Of a stretch of DNA of 59,319 bases, positions 48,108-59,319 are shown one piece after another; position 1 is the first letter of the stretch, and every line of letters begins with the position of its first letter. A program made the position numbers and the translations under genes. This DNA is from Accumulibacter sp. GTDB lineage: Bacteria; Pseudomonadota; Gammaproteobacteria; Burkholderiales; Rhodocyclaceae. The notes beneath the pieces are model-generated. The model worked only from the letters and a program-made list of their open reading frames with translations, was not told the DNA's origin and did not search any database. The stretch spans positions 1 to 59,319 of the forward strand of contig NZ_JAMTDQ010000095.1 of the NCBI RefSeq assembly GCF_023806635.1. The letters run 5' to 3'.

Positions 48108-49484
48108 CTACTTGCCGATGCAGAAGCGGCCGAAGATCTCGCCGAGAAGCTCGTCGCTGCTGTACTCGCCGGTGATCGCCACGAGCGAGCGCTGTGCCAG
48201 GCGCAGCTCCTCGGCCAGGAGTTCCAGCCGTGGCAGTTGTGCCTGCGCCAGGGCGACATGCTCACGCGCACCCACGAGCGCCTGCAGATGGCGCTCGCGG
48301 GCGATGAAGACGTCCTCGGCCGGCTGCCAACCGGCGATTCGCAGCAGCTCGAGGCGCAGCAGCTCGACGCCTTCGCCGGAGCGGGCGGAAAGCGAGATGA
48401 TCACGCCATCGTCCCGCTGGCGGCGTTCCGGGCGCGCCGGGACGAGGTCGATCTTGTTGAAGACGGTCAATCGTGTCGGATGCGCGGGCAGGCGGGCGAG
48501 GATCTCGCGCTCGGCAGCGCCGACACCCTGACGCGCATCGGCAAGGAGGAGGACGACGTCGGCGCGTTCTAGCTCGCGCCAGGTGCGCTCGATGCCGATC
48601 TTCTCGATCTGGTCTTCGGTCTCGCGCAGTCCGGCGGTATCGATGATGTGCAGCGGTACCCCCTGGAGCTGCAGCGTGCCGCGAACGAGGTCGCGTGTCG
48701 TACCCGGCACAGGGGTGACGATCGCCAGGTCGTCCCCGGCGAGGCAGTTCAGCAGGCTCGACTTGCCGACATTCGGCTGGCCGGCGAGGACGACATGCAG
48801 GCCGGCCTGCAGCAGACGGCCTTGCCGGGCGCGCTCGAAGACCCGGTTGAGACGCGCCTGCAGGCGGTCGAGGCGGCCATGGGCGTCGGCGGCCTCGAGA
48901 AAATCGATCTCCTCGTCGGGAAAGTCGAGCGTCGCCTCGACGAGTGCCCGCAGTTCGACGAGTTGGTCAACAAGCTGGCCCACCTCGCGCGAGAACTCGC
49001 CCTGCAGGGAACGCAGGGCACTGCGGGCGGCGGCGGTCGTCGCCGCATCGATCAGGTCGACGACGGCTTCAGCCTGCGCGAGGTCGATCTTGCCGTTGAG
49101 GTAGGCGCGGCGGCTGAACTCACCCGGTTCGGCGAGTCGGGCGCCGAGCTCGAGGCAGCGGCCGAGAAGCATTTGCAGGACGACCGGACCACCGTGCCCG
49201 TGCAGCTCGAGCACATCCTCGGCGGTGAAGGAATGCGGCGCTGGAAAGTGGAGCAGCAGACCGCGGTCGATCAGCGTACCGTCGGCGGCACGGAAGTCGG
49301 AGACGGTCGCATGCCGCGGCGCCGGTCGCTTGCCGCTCAGGCGATGCGCGAAGTCCAGCAGGCCCGCGCCGGACACCCGAATCACGCCGATGCCGCCACG
49401 GCCACTGGCCGTGCCAATGGCGGCTATGGTGTCGCTGGCTCCTGCCCGCTCAGGCCTTGCTGTCGTTGGCGGCCTTTCCGCCAC
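48108..49484 (-). CDS. mnmE: tRNA uridine-5-carboxymethylaminomethyl modification GTPase
   Basis: This 458-aa protein forms, with MnmG, cmnm5U34 in tRNA wobble positions. It has N-terminal formyl-THF-binding domain [22 protein letters not shown]1 [13 protein letters not shown]2/G3 PGTTRD and DTAGLRET, G4 NKIDLV and the C-terminal catalytic FCIGK. GTG 49484 lies inside the last 35 bp of yidC, and no better in-frame start exists close by. Its 3' end faces the BREX island. Confidence 0.96.
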   Translation of the reverse strand: MAERPPTTARPERAGASDTIAAIGTASGRGGIGVIRVSGAGLLDFAHRLSGKRPAPRHATVSDFRAADGTLIDRGLLLHFPAPHSFTAEDVLELHGHGGPVVLQMLLGRCLELGARLAEPGEFSRRAYLNGKIDLAQAEAVVDLIDAATTAAARSALRSLQGEFSREVGQLVDQLVELRALVEATLDFPDEEIDFLEAADAHGRLDRLQARLNRVFERARQGRLLQAGLHVVLAGQPNVGKSSLLNCLAGDDLAIVTPVPGTTRDLVRGTLQLQGVPLHIIDTAGLRETEDQIEKIGIERTWRELERADVVLLLADARQGVGAAEREILARLPAHPTRLTVFNKIDLVPARPERRQRDDGVIISLSARSGEGVELLRLELLRIAGWQPAEDVFIARERHLQALVGAREHVALAQAQLPRLELLAEELRLAQRSLVAITGEYSSDELLGEIFGRFCIGK

Positions 49485-51165
49485 TCTCGATCATCCGCGT
49501 GATCTGCCATTGCTGGGCAATCGACAGGATGTTGTTCACCACCCAGTAGAGCACCAGGCCGGACGGGAACCAGAAGAACATGATGCCGAAGATGTACGGC
49601 ATCATCAGCATGACCCTGGCCTGGATCGGATCCGGCGGTGTCGGGTTGAGCTTGGTCTGCAGGATCATGGAGGCAACCATGATGATCGGCAACAGGCCGA
49701 TCGGCATGTCGATGACCGGAATCACGCCGAACAGCGTATCCGGTGCCGAGAGATCCTTGATCCAGAGAATCCAGGGCGCGTCGCGGATTTCGACGGCACC
49801 GAGAAGGGCCCAGTAGAGGGCGATGAAGACCGGGATCTGGACGAGAATCGGCAGGCAGCCGCCGAGTGGGTTGATCTTCTCGCGCTTGTAGAGCGCCATC
49901 ATCTCCTGGTTGAGCTTCTGGCGGTCGTCACCGTAGCGCTCCTTGAGTTGCATCAGCCGTGGCGTCACCGTCTTCATCTTGGCCATCGACTTGTAGCTGG
50001 CGGCCGACAGCGGAAAGAACAGCAGCTTGATGATGATCGTCAGGATGACTATCGCCCAACCCCAGTTGCCTACCACCTTGTAGATCGCCTCGAGACACCA
50101 GAAGATCGGCGCGGCGATGACCGTCAACCAGCCATAGTCGACGACCAGCGGCAGTCCCTGCGCACCGATGCCGCCGTCGGCCTTTGGTTTCGCCAGTTGG
50201 TCGAGCGTCGTCTGGATCTGCGGTCCGGCGTAGAGCGGCACTTCGAGAGCCACCTTGGTGCCTGGAGCGGCCACCGGCACCGGGACGATGACGCCGGCGG
50301 CAACTGCCGGCTTCTGGCTGTTCTCCAGTTTGCGCATGTAGAACTCACGCGGCAAACCGGGCTCGGGAATCCAGGCACTGGCAAAGTAGTGCTGGATCAT
50401 CGCGATCCAGCCGTTGTCCGCCTTGTTCGCAAACTTGGCCTTGCCGGCCTCGATATCGGCGAAGGTGACCTTCTGGAACTTGTCCTGCTCGGTGTAGACC
50501 GCAGGACCGGTAAAGGTCGAAACCATCGAGCTCTCGCCGTCGGGCGCCTTGACGTCGCGCTGCAGTTGGTAATAGGCGTGTGCGACGAGTTCCTTGCCGC
50601 CGGCGTTCTCGATTTCCTGTTTCAGCCCGATCAGGTAGCTGCCGCGCTTGAACGTGTAGGTCTTGGCGACCCGGACGCCGTTGGCCGCCTCCGCTTCGAG
50701 GCGCAGCACCACTTCCTGCGCATCCGCGGAAAGCTCACGAAGACCCGGTACCACCGAGAAGCGCGTCTTGTGATTCGGCAGACCGTCGCCGATCAGACCA
50801 CTCTGCGCGTAGTACTGGTGCTTCGGCTCGAAGAGCGCGAAGACGCGCTCCTTATGGACGCTGTCGCGATAGTCCTTGAGTTGCAGGCGGACGATGTCGC
50901 CGCCCTGAAGGGAAATCTCGGCCGTGAAGAGGTCCGTGCTGATGGTCACCGTCTCGGCTTTCTCGGAGACCGCGCCAGCGACCGGTGCCGGTGGCTCCGG
51001 CAGCGGCGTGTGCAAGCTGCCGCTGGGCTTCGGGGCCGGCGCTTCGGTCGTGCCAGCCGCCGCAACCGGTGGCGCTTTCGGCGAATTGTGCTTCTGCCAC
51101 GCATCCCACAGCATGACCAGCGAGAAAGAGAAGATGAGCAGCAGCAGGAGGCGTCGGTGGTCCAT
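49450..51165 (-). CDS. yidC: membrane protein insertase YidC
   Basis: This 571-aa protein inserts and folds inner-membrane proteins alone or with SecYEG. It has an N-terminal anchor [21 protein letters not shown], a large periplasmic beta domain ([20 protein letters not shown] to about residue 340), then five conserved transmembrane segments including [20 protein letters not shown] and [21 protein letters not shown] with the usual hydrophilic-groove arginine region. Lies in the standard rpmH-rnpA-yidD-yidC-mnmE order. Confidence 0.97.
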   Translation of the reverse strand: MDHRRLLLLLIFSFSLVMLWDAWQKHNSPKAPPVAAAGTTEAPAPKPSGSLHTPLPEPPAPVAGAVSEKAETVTISTDLFTAEISLQGGDIVRLQLKDYRDSVHKERVFALFEPKHQYYAQSGLIGDGLPNHKTRFSVVPGLRELSADAQEVVLRLEAEAANGVRVAKTYTFKRGSYLIGLKQEIENAGGKELVAHAYYQLQRDVKAPDGESSMVSTFTGPAVYTEQDKFQKVTFADIEAGKAKFANKADNGWIAMIQHYFASAWIPEPGLPREFYMRKLENSQKPAVAAGVIVPVPVAAPGTKVALEVPLYAGPQIQTTLDQLAKPKADGGIGAQGLPLVVDYGWLTVIAAPIFWCLEAIYKVVGNWGWAIVILTIIIKLLFFPLSAASYKSMAKMKTVTPRLMQLKERYGDDRQKLNQEMMALYKREKINPLGGCLPILVQIPVFIALYWALLGAVEIRDAPWILWIKDLSAPDTLFGVIPVIDMPIGLLPIIMVASMILQTKLNPTPPDPIQARVMLMMPYIFGIMFFWFPSGLVLYWVVNNILSIAQQWQITRMIESGGKAANDSKA

Positions 51166-51190
51166 GAAAACCTACTTGTTCAGTCGTTGG

Positions 51191-51400
51191 TCAGGGTACC
51201 GGATCGAAACCGCCCGGATTCCAGGGGTGACAACGTGACAGCCGACGCAGTGCGAGGCCCACGCCGCGGCAGGCACCATGACGCCGTACCGCCTCGGCTG
51301 CGTACTGCGAACAACTGGGAAAGAAGCGGCAGCGTTGCCCGAGCATGGGGCTGACCGCGTAGCGGTAGAAGGCTATCAGCGCAAGCAGAAGATGTTTCAT
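51191..51400 (-). CDS. yidD: membrane protein insertion efficiency factor YidD
   Basis: This 69-aa protein has [21 protein letters not shown], the family signature with conserved cysteines, and [12 protein letters not shown] at the C-terminus. A small peripheral membrane protein helping YidC. ATG 51400 overlies the end region of rnpA (4 bp after its stop); the longer open frame upstream is a shadow of rnpA. Confidence 0.95.
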   Translation of the reverse strand: MKHLLLALIAFYRYAVSPMLGQRCRFFPSCSQYAAEAVRRHGACRGVGLALRRLSRCHPWNPGGFDPVP

Positions 51401-51404
51401 CGGC

Positions 51405-51803
51405 TCATGGTCGGGGTGAAGCGAGCTTGCAGAGAAGGCGGCGTATTTCCTTGGCCATGGCCTTCCGGTCGAGAGGCGCCGGCCTGACCGCCAGGCGCAG
51501 GACGAGGTCATGCGAACACAGGTCGACCCGCAGCAGGCGGAATTCTTCCCTTGCCAGCCGTCGCAGCAGATTCCGGTCGACGGAGCGGCGCAGAAAACGC
51601 TTGGCGACGACCAGACCGAGCCGCGCTCCGGCACCTTCGACAGCCTGCCGGGGACGATAATGTAGCAGGAAATGGCGGCTCTTCAGTGCCCTGCGGAAAG
51701 CGAAAACGGATGAGTACTCATCCGTCCTGAGGAGCCGGCAGGTCCTTGGAAAAGCCGCCGCGCGCGTCTGGCCCTCACACGCCGCTTGCGGCCGGTGGCT
51801 CAA
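51405..51803 (-). CDS. rnpA: ribonuclease P protein component
   Basis: This 132-aa protein subunit of RNase P is needed for tRNA 5' maturation. It contains [21 protein letters not shown] and the RNR motif region [28 protein letters not shown]. The only workable start is the TTG at 51803, which overlaps the rpmH stop as TTGA. This gives an N-terminal extension of about 15 residues relative to E. coli RnpA. No ATG or GTG in frame lies between TTG and the conserved core. Confidence 0.9.
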   Translation of the reverse strand: MSHRPQAACEGQTRAAAFPRTCRLLRTDEYSSVFAFRRALKSRHFLLHYRPRQAVEGAGARLGLVVAKRFLRRSVDRNLLRRLAREEFRLLRVDLCSHDLVLRLAVRPAPLDRKAMAKEIRRLLCKLASPRP

Positions 51804-51934
51804 ACCCCAAGGCGATGGCGACCCTTGGCGCGGCGGGCGCGAATCACGCCACGTCCACCACGAGTGGACATGCGGACAAGGAAGCCATGTGTCCGCTTGC
51901 GGCGAACGACTGACGGCTGATAGGTACGTTTCAT
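51800..51934 (-). CDS. rpmH: 50S ribosomal protein L34
   Basis: This 44-aa protein reads [18 protein letters not shown] at the start and ends GRHRLGV, which is close to the universal L34 sequence and length. First gene of the leftward unit; a promoter lies about 40 bp upstream. Confidence 0.97.
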   Translation of the reverse strand: MKRTYQPSVVRRKRTHGFLVRMSTRGGRGVIRARRAKGRHRLGV

Positions 51935-51972
51935 GGCTAAGCCCTTGAAGTGAAAGCCGGAAAAAAGTCGCG

Positions 51973-52002
51973 ATTAGACAGCTTCGGGGCAACCCTTGTC
52001 AA
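51973..52002 (-). promoter_or_regulatory. rpmH promoter
   Basis: On the minus strand a perfect TTGACA (51997-52002) with an 18-bp spacer and TCTAAT (51973-51978). It drives rpmH-rnpA-yidD-yidC. Confidence 0.6.
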
Positions 52003-52022
52003 GGCCATATTTTTTCCGGAGC

Positions 52023-52053
52023 TGTGGATAACTTCCCCGCAACGGGTTAGAAT
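52023..52053 (+). promoter_or_regulatory. DnaA box overlapping the dnaA promoter
   Basis: tgtggataa (52023-52031) is a perfect DnaA box (TTATCCACA on the other strand). It overlaps the likely -35 TGGATA (52025-52030), which is 17 bp before TAGAAT (52048-52053). DnaA would thus repress its own gene. Only this one perfect box was noticed between rpmH and dnaA; the rest of the 51935-52249 gap holds the two divergent promoters and leaders. Confidence 0.6.
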
Positions 52054-52249
52054 CTGCACCTTGCGGGTTCTGACAGGAGCGGCAGCGGGCCATCGGGGGA
52101 AGGTCGGCATCGCTTGGACAGGTACTGTCGTGGCCGCCAACCATCCCGGGCAACGCCAGCGATGCTTCTGATTCCATGGGAAAAGCCACTGTTTTTCGTA
52201 GCGGACCAGGGTTTGGTCTGGCACGCGGACGTTGTCACGATGATCGCCG

Positions 52250-53650
52250 ATGAGTAGTTTCTGGGCCTCGTGTCTGAGTCAGTTCGAGCAGGAACTACCG
52301 CCTCAGCAGTTCAACACCTGGATCCGTCCGCTTCGTCTCGAGGGCGAGGAAGAGGTGGCCAACGGCCTGCGCTTGCTGGCGCCCAACGGATTCATCCTCA
52401 AGTGGGTCAAGGAGCGGTACCTGGCGCGCATCGAGGCGCTTGGCAGCGAGTATTTCGCACTGCCGGTCAGTATCACGCTCAGCTTGGCGGAGCGACGGAG
52501 CACGACCAGCGAAGCTTCAGCCGCTGCCGCCGAGAGGGGAGAAGCTGCGCGAACCGTTGCCGCGACGGGCTCTGCGGCTGCCTCGATCGCAGTCGGCAGT
52601 AGCGAGCGAGACTGCTCCGGCTACGAGAAGACACGTCTGATCGCTGGTTTCACCTTCGACAACCTGGTCGTCGGCAAGGCCAACGACCTGGCCCGCGCCG
52701 CTGCGCATCGCGTCGCCGACAGCCCTGGAGGCAGCAGCTACAACCCTTTGTTCATCTATGGCGGTGCCGGGCTCGGCAAGACGCACCTGATCCACGCGAT
52801 CGGCAATGCGATCCTGCAACAGCGTCCGAACAAGGTCGTGCGCTACGTCCACGCCGAAGACTACTATTCCGACGTCGTCCGCGCCTATCAGCAGAAGTCC
52901 TTTGATGTCTTCAAGCGGTATTACCGTTCGCTCGACGTCCTGCTGCTCGACGACGTTCAGTTCTTCAACGGCAAGAACCGAACACAGGAAGAGTTCTTCT
53001 ACGTTTTCAATGCCTTGAGCGAATCCAAGAAACAGATCGTGATCAGTTGTGACACCTACCCGAAGAACATTTCCGGTCTCGAGGACCGCCTCGTGACGCG
53101 TTTCGACTGGGGCCTGACGGTACAGATCGAACCGCCGGAGACCGAGATGCGGGTGGCGATCCTGAAGAAGAAGGCGGAGCAGGAAAAGGTGGCGCTCGAC
53201 GACGAAGTGGCGTTCTACATTGCCAAACACCTGCGCTCGAACGTCCGCGAACTTGAGGGAGCCCTGAAGAAGGTCCTTGCCTACTCCGCGTTTCATGGCC
53301 AACAGATCGCTCTCGAACTTGCCAAGGAGGCGCTGAAGGACGTCATCGGTTCGGTCAACAGACAGATCACGATCGAAGGAATCCAGAAGACGGTCGCAGA
53401 GTACTTCAAGATCAAGGTGGCCGACCTCTTCTCGAAGAAGCGGACACGCGTCGTGGTGCGACCGCGACAGATCGCGATGTGGCTGGCTAAGAACCTGACA
53501 TCGCTGAGCTATCCGGCGATCGGCGAGCACTTCGGCGGCCGCGACCACACGACCGTGCTGCACGCGGTACGCACGATCGATCAGTTGCGCATCAAGGATG
53601 AGGCTTTGAACCACGATGTGCACGTGCTCGAGCAGGTGCTCAAGGGGTGA
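52250..53650 (+). CDS. dnaA: chromosomal replication initiator protein DnaA
   Basis: This 466-aa protein has domain I ([25 protein letters not shown]), a variable Ala/Ser-rich linker to about residue 125, AAA+ domain with [15 protein letters not shown] and [14 protein letters not shown], and the DNA-binding signature in [17 protein letters not shown]. Opens the dnaA-dnaN-gyrB series. Confidence 0.98.
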   Translation: MSSFWASCLSQFEQELPPQQFNTWIRPLRLEGEEEVANGLRLLAPNGFILKWVKERYLARIEALGSEYFALPVSITLSLAERRSTTSEASAAAAERGEAARTVAATGSAAASIAVGSSERDCSGYEKTRLIAGFTFDNLVVGKANDLARAAAHRVADSPGGSSYNPLFIYGGAGLGKTHLIHAIGNAILQQRPNKVVRYVHAEDYYSDVVRAYQQKSFDVFKRYYRSLDVLLLDDVQFFNGKNRTQEEFFYVFNALSESKKQIVISCDTYPKNISGLEDRLVTRFDWGLTVQIEPPETEMRVAILKKKAEQEKVALDDEVAFYIAKHLRSNVRELEGALKKVLAYSAFHGQQIALELAKEALKDVIGSVNRQITIEGIQKTVAEYFKIKVADLFSKKRTRVVVRPRQIAMWLAKNLTSLSYPAIGEHFGGRDHTTVLHAVRTIDQLRIKDEALNHDVHVLEQVLKG

Positions 53651-53864
53651 TCGGGGCAGGGGAAAAGTCGGTGGGCAATCGACTGGCTGAGGGTGGACAA
53701 CCGCTGACGAAGCGTCCCGGAAGCAAGTTCTCCTTTTTTCCCCACAGCTTCATACCGCCCTTCTACACCCTTCCTCAGAGCGGCTAAAGTGATGAATTGA
53801 ATGATGTAAATGAGGATATCAACAGAGTTGTTCGAACCTTGTTCTTTATAGGATTGAGATATAT
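53651..53864. other. dnaA-dnaN intergenic region, candidate origin part
   Basis: This 214-bp gap has a T-rich stretch ccttttttccccac (about 53732-53745) and a clearly AT-rich end (about 53785-53864) unlike the genome average, a reasonable DNA-unwinding region. Only weak DnaA-box relatives are visible (ggtggacaa near 53691). It must also hold the dnaN promoter (tttata-like -10 near 53844). Whether oriC is here or upstream of dnaA cannot be settled by reading. Confidence 0.4.
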
Positions 53865-57534
<3,670 letters not shown>

Positions 57535-57535
<1 letters not shown>

Positions 57536-57558
57536 TCGACGCCGCGATCGCGGTCGAT
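57535..57558. terminator. terminator candidate between gyrB and pyrF
   Basis: Directly at the gyrB stop, atcga...ccgcg pairs with cgcgg...tcgat (10 bp with a two-base bulge and a very tight centre). Position between convergent genes fits; the structure is not ideal and lacks a U tract. Confidence 0.3.
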
Positions 57559-57598
57559 ACCGACGCGACGGTCTGCGGCGGTCGGTTACAGAGCCCGC

Positions 57599-58438
57599 TC
57601 ATGGCGAGGCCGCCAGACATGCCGAAGGCCGATGGCGGTTGATGGCGTCGCGGGTTTCGCGGGCAACGGTGCGCGCTGCGGCAGCGTAGTCTTCGCCGCA
57701 GCTGGCGTAAAGAATGGCGCGCGACGAATTGATCATCAGTCCGCCGCCATCGCCGTTGCAGCCCGCACGGACGGTGGCTTCGATATCGCCGCCCTGCGCG
57801 CCGACGCCGGGAACGAGGAGCGGCATGTTGCCGGTCAGCTCGCGGACGCGGGCAATCTCGCGCGGGAAGGTGGCACCGACGACGAGGCCGCACTGACCGC
57901 CCTCGTTCCACTCGTCACTGACCAGGCGGGCAAGCCGCTCGTAGAGTTTCTCTCCGCCGACATCGAGAAATTGCAGGTCGCTCCCGCCCGGATTCGACGT
58001 GCGGCAGAGCAGGATGACGCCCTTGTCGCGATACGCCAAGTATGGAGCGACGGAGTCGCGTCCGAGGTAGGGATTGATCGTGACCGCGTCAGCCTGGTAG
58101 CGGTCGAAGGCTTCGATCGCGTACTGTTCGGCGGTGCTGCCGATGTCTCCCCGCTTTGCATCGAGGATCACGGGTACGCCAGGATGACGTGAGTGGATGT
58201 GGGCCACCAGTTCTTCGAGCTGCTCTTCGGCACGGCAGGCGGAGAAATAGGCGATCTGTGGCTTGAAGCAACAGACCAGGTCGGCCGTCGCGTCGACGAT
58301 CGCACGGCAGAACTTGAGGATCGCGTCCGCCCGGCCCTTGAGATGCGCGGGCAGGCGTGCAGGGTCGGGATCGAGGCCGACGCAAAGGAGACTGTTGCGC
58401 TCGTACCAGGCCGAGGTGAGTGCATGCATGAAGTTCAT
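57599..58438 (-). CDS. pyrF: orotidine 5'-phosphate decarboxylase (type 2)
   Basis: This 279-aa enzyme makes UMP from OMP. The catalytic block is [12 protein letters not shown] (D93, K95, D98). [24 protein letters not shown] and [16 protein letters not shown] are typical of the longer type 2 enzymes. Convergent with gyrB. Confidence 0.96.
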   Translation of the reverse strand: MNFMHALTSAWYERNSLLCVGLDPDPARLPAHLKGRADAILKFCRAIVDATADLVCCFKPQIAYFSACRAEEQLEELVAHIHSRHPGVPVILDAKRGDIGSTAEQYAIEAFDRYQADAVTINPYLGRDSVAPYLAYRDKGVILLCRTSNPGGSDLQFLDVGGEKLYERLARLVSDEWNEGGQCGLVVGATFPREIARVRELTGNMPLLVPGVGAQGGDIEATVRAGCNGDGGGLMINSSRAILYASCGEDYAAAARTVARETRDAINRHRPSACLAASP

Positions 58439-58590
58439 CGTCGAATGGCGGCAGGAAAAGAAGTCATTCTACGGTCAATTGCACCTGTGGGATGTGGGCA
58501 GCAACGGCTTGCGCGGCACGTGGAGCAGGAAGCGCCGTGCGGACGGGCGAGATCTTTGGAAGGTTTTTCGCCGTCGGAGGTGGCGTACAG

Positions 58591-59193
58591 GTGAAGAGAA
58601 TCACAGCGGAGGAATACCAGCGGCTGCGAGCGGGTGCCGAGGTGCTGGAAGCCGACAGCTTTGGCGACAAGGTCCTGCGCCTGGCGGACGGGACGATCCT
58701 CAAGCTCTTTCGTCGCAAGCGGCTGTTGTCTTCAGCGGCATGGTATCCGTATGCACGGCGTTTTGCCGACAACGCCGTGGCCATCAGGCGGCGGGGAATA
58801 GCGGTGCCCGAGATCATCGATATCATGCGCATACCGTCGCTCGCCCGTGACGCGGTCCACTACCAGCCATTGCCGGGGGTGAGCCTGCGGCAACTTCTGC
58901 GGGCGGGAATGGACGTGGACACGAGGCAGAAGCTGCGGACCGCGTTTACCCGTTTCGTCATCGAGCTGCATGACAAGGGAGTCTACTTCCGCTCTTTGCA
59001 CTTGGGAAACGTCCTTCATCTGCCCGATGGCAGCTTTGGCCTCATCGACATCGCCGATGCCCGCTTGCGACCATGGCGCCTGAGTCGGCATCTGCGGCGC
59101 CGCAATCTTCGACTGTTGCTCGCGGCCGCCGGCGAAAGCGAGTTGGTGGACACGGCAGCGGTGCTCGCGGGCTGCCGCACCGAAGCCTCTTGA
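58591..59193 (+). CDS. small protein-kinase-fold protein (LPS-kinase/toluene-tolerance-like)
   Basis: This 200-aa protein keeps a kinase-like core: lysine in GTILKLFRRKR, then the catalytic-loop equivalent GVYFRSLHLGNVLHLPDGS and metal-binding LIDIADARLRPW in place of DFG. This resembles the WaaP/Kdo-kinase-like enzymes that phosphorylate lipopolysaccharide core sugars. The aspartate normally found in the catalytic loop (HxD) appears as S-L-H, so activity is uncertain. The GTG at 58591, with GGAGG 10 nt upstream, is preferred to an in-frame start at 58492. Divergent from pyrF. Confidence 0.75.
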   Translation: MKRITAEEYQRLRAGAEVLEADSFGDKVLRLADGTILKLFRRKRLLSSAAWYPYARRFADNAVAIRRRGIAVPEIIDIMRIPSLARDAVHYQPLPGVSLRQLLRAGMDVDTRQKLRTAFTRFVIELHDKGVYFRSLHLGNVLHLPDGSFGLIDIADARLRPWRLSRHLRRRNLRLLLAAAGESELVDTAAVLAGCRTEAS

Positions 59194-59220
59194 GACGCCG
59201 TGAGACGCAGCGCGGTTGTC

Positions 59221-59249
59221 TTTACAACGCCTTGCACGAACCCTATAAT
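59221..59249 (+). promoter_or_regulatory. tRNA-Ala promoter
   Basis: TTTACA (59221-59226), a 17-bp spacer and a perfect TATAAT (59244-59249), 17 bp before the tRNA 5' end. Confidence 0.7.
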
Positions 59250-59266
59250 CGCCGCTTCTTTCGAGC

Positions 59267-59319
<53 letters not shown>

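Noticed and set aside
48021-48572. 183-codon frame running from the BREX end through mnmE
   Set aside because: After about 25 codons it is purely antisense of mnmE; only the short start is kept as a possible remnant.

Overview
The window is high-GC bacterial DNA, most likely from a betaproteobacterium of the Rhodocyclales / Candidatus Accumulibacter kind. This rests on protein similarity recalled from family knowledge and on the gene order rpmH-rnpA-yidD-yidC-mnmE diverging from dnaA-dnaN-gyrB; it is inference, since no 16S sequence is inside the window. The left edge carries the promoter and boxA leader of an rRNA operon reading out of the window. The right edge is cut inside a tRNA-Ala(GGC) gene.

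Region 0.3-15 kb is a chain of short metabolic and regulatory units. It holds two secreted arylsulfatases, the first divergent from an AraC-type regulator. It also holds a DUF2914 membrane protein, a LysE exporter divergent from an Lrp regulator, comF, bioB-bioC, and ilvB-ilvN behind a Val-rich leader peptide and attenuator. A GNAT acetyltransferase closes this part.

Region 15-25 kb is a leftward run of five closely spaced genes: a small unknown protein, glnD, a transglutaminase/DUF2126 protein, a circularly permuted ATP-grasp/alpha-E fusion and a second transglutaminase. The last three are a predicted peptide amidoligase system of unknown product. Region 25.8-31.3 kb holds a citrate synthase homologue whose catalytic residues are all replaced, a secreted protein / M48 protease / lipoprotein trio, glycerate kinase and ppnP.

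Region 32-48 kb is a complete type 1 BREX phage-defence locus (brxA, brxB, brxC, pglX, pglZ, brxL) in one orientation, abutting the 3' end of mnmE. Two extra modules interrupt it. A mobile mystery protein A/B pair (HTH regulator plus Fic protein), with three operator-like palindromes at an exact 33-bp period, lies between brxC and pglX. An ABC-type ATPase plus a small unknown protein lies between pglX and pglZ. The pglX reading frame itself has been invaded by six GC-rich palindromic elements, all in frame. A complete DUF559 (Vsr-like nuclease fold) unit sits between two inverted copies, and the probable target-recognition region is visibly AT-richer than its surroundings. This is the most unusual part of the window.

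Region 48-59.3 kb is the replication-origin neighbourhood: mnmE, yidC, yidD, rnpA and rpmH leftward, dnaA, dnaN and gyrB rightward, then pyrF, a small kinase-fold protein and tRNA-Ala.
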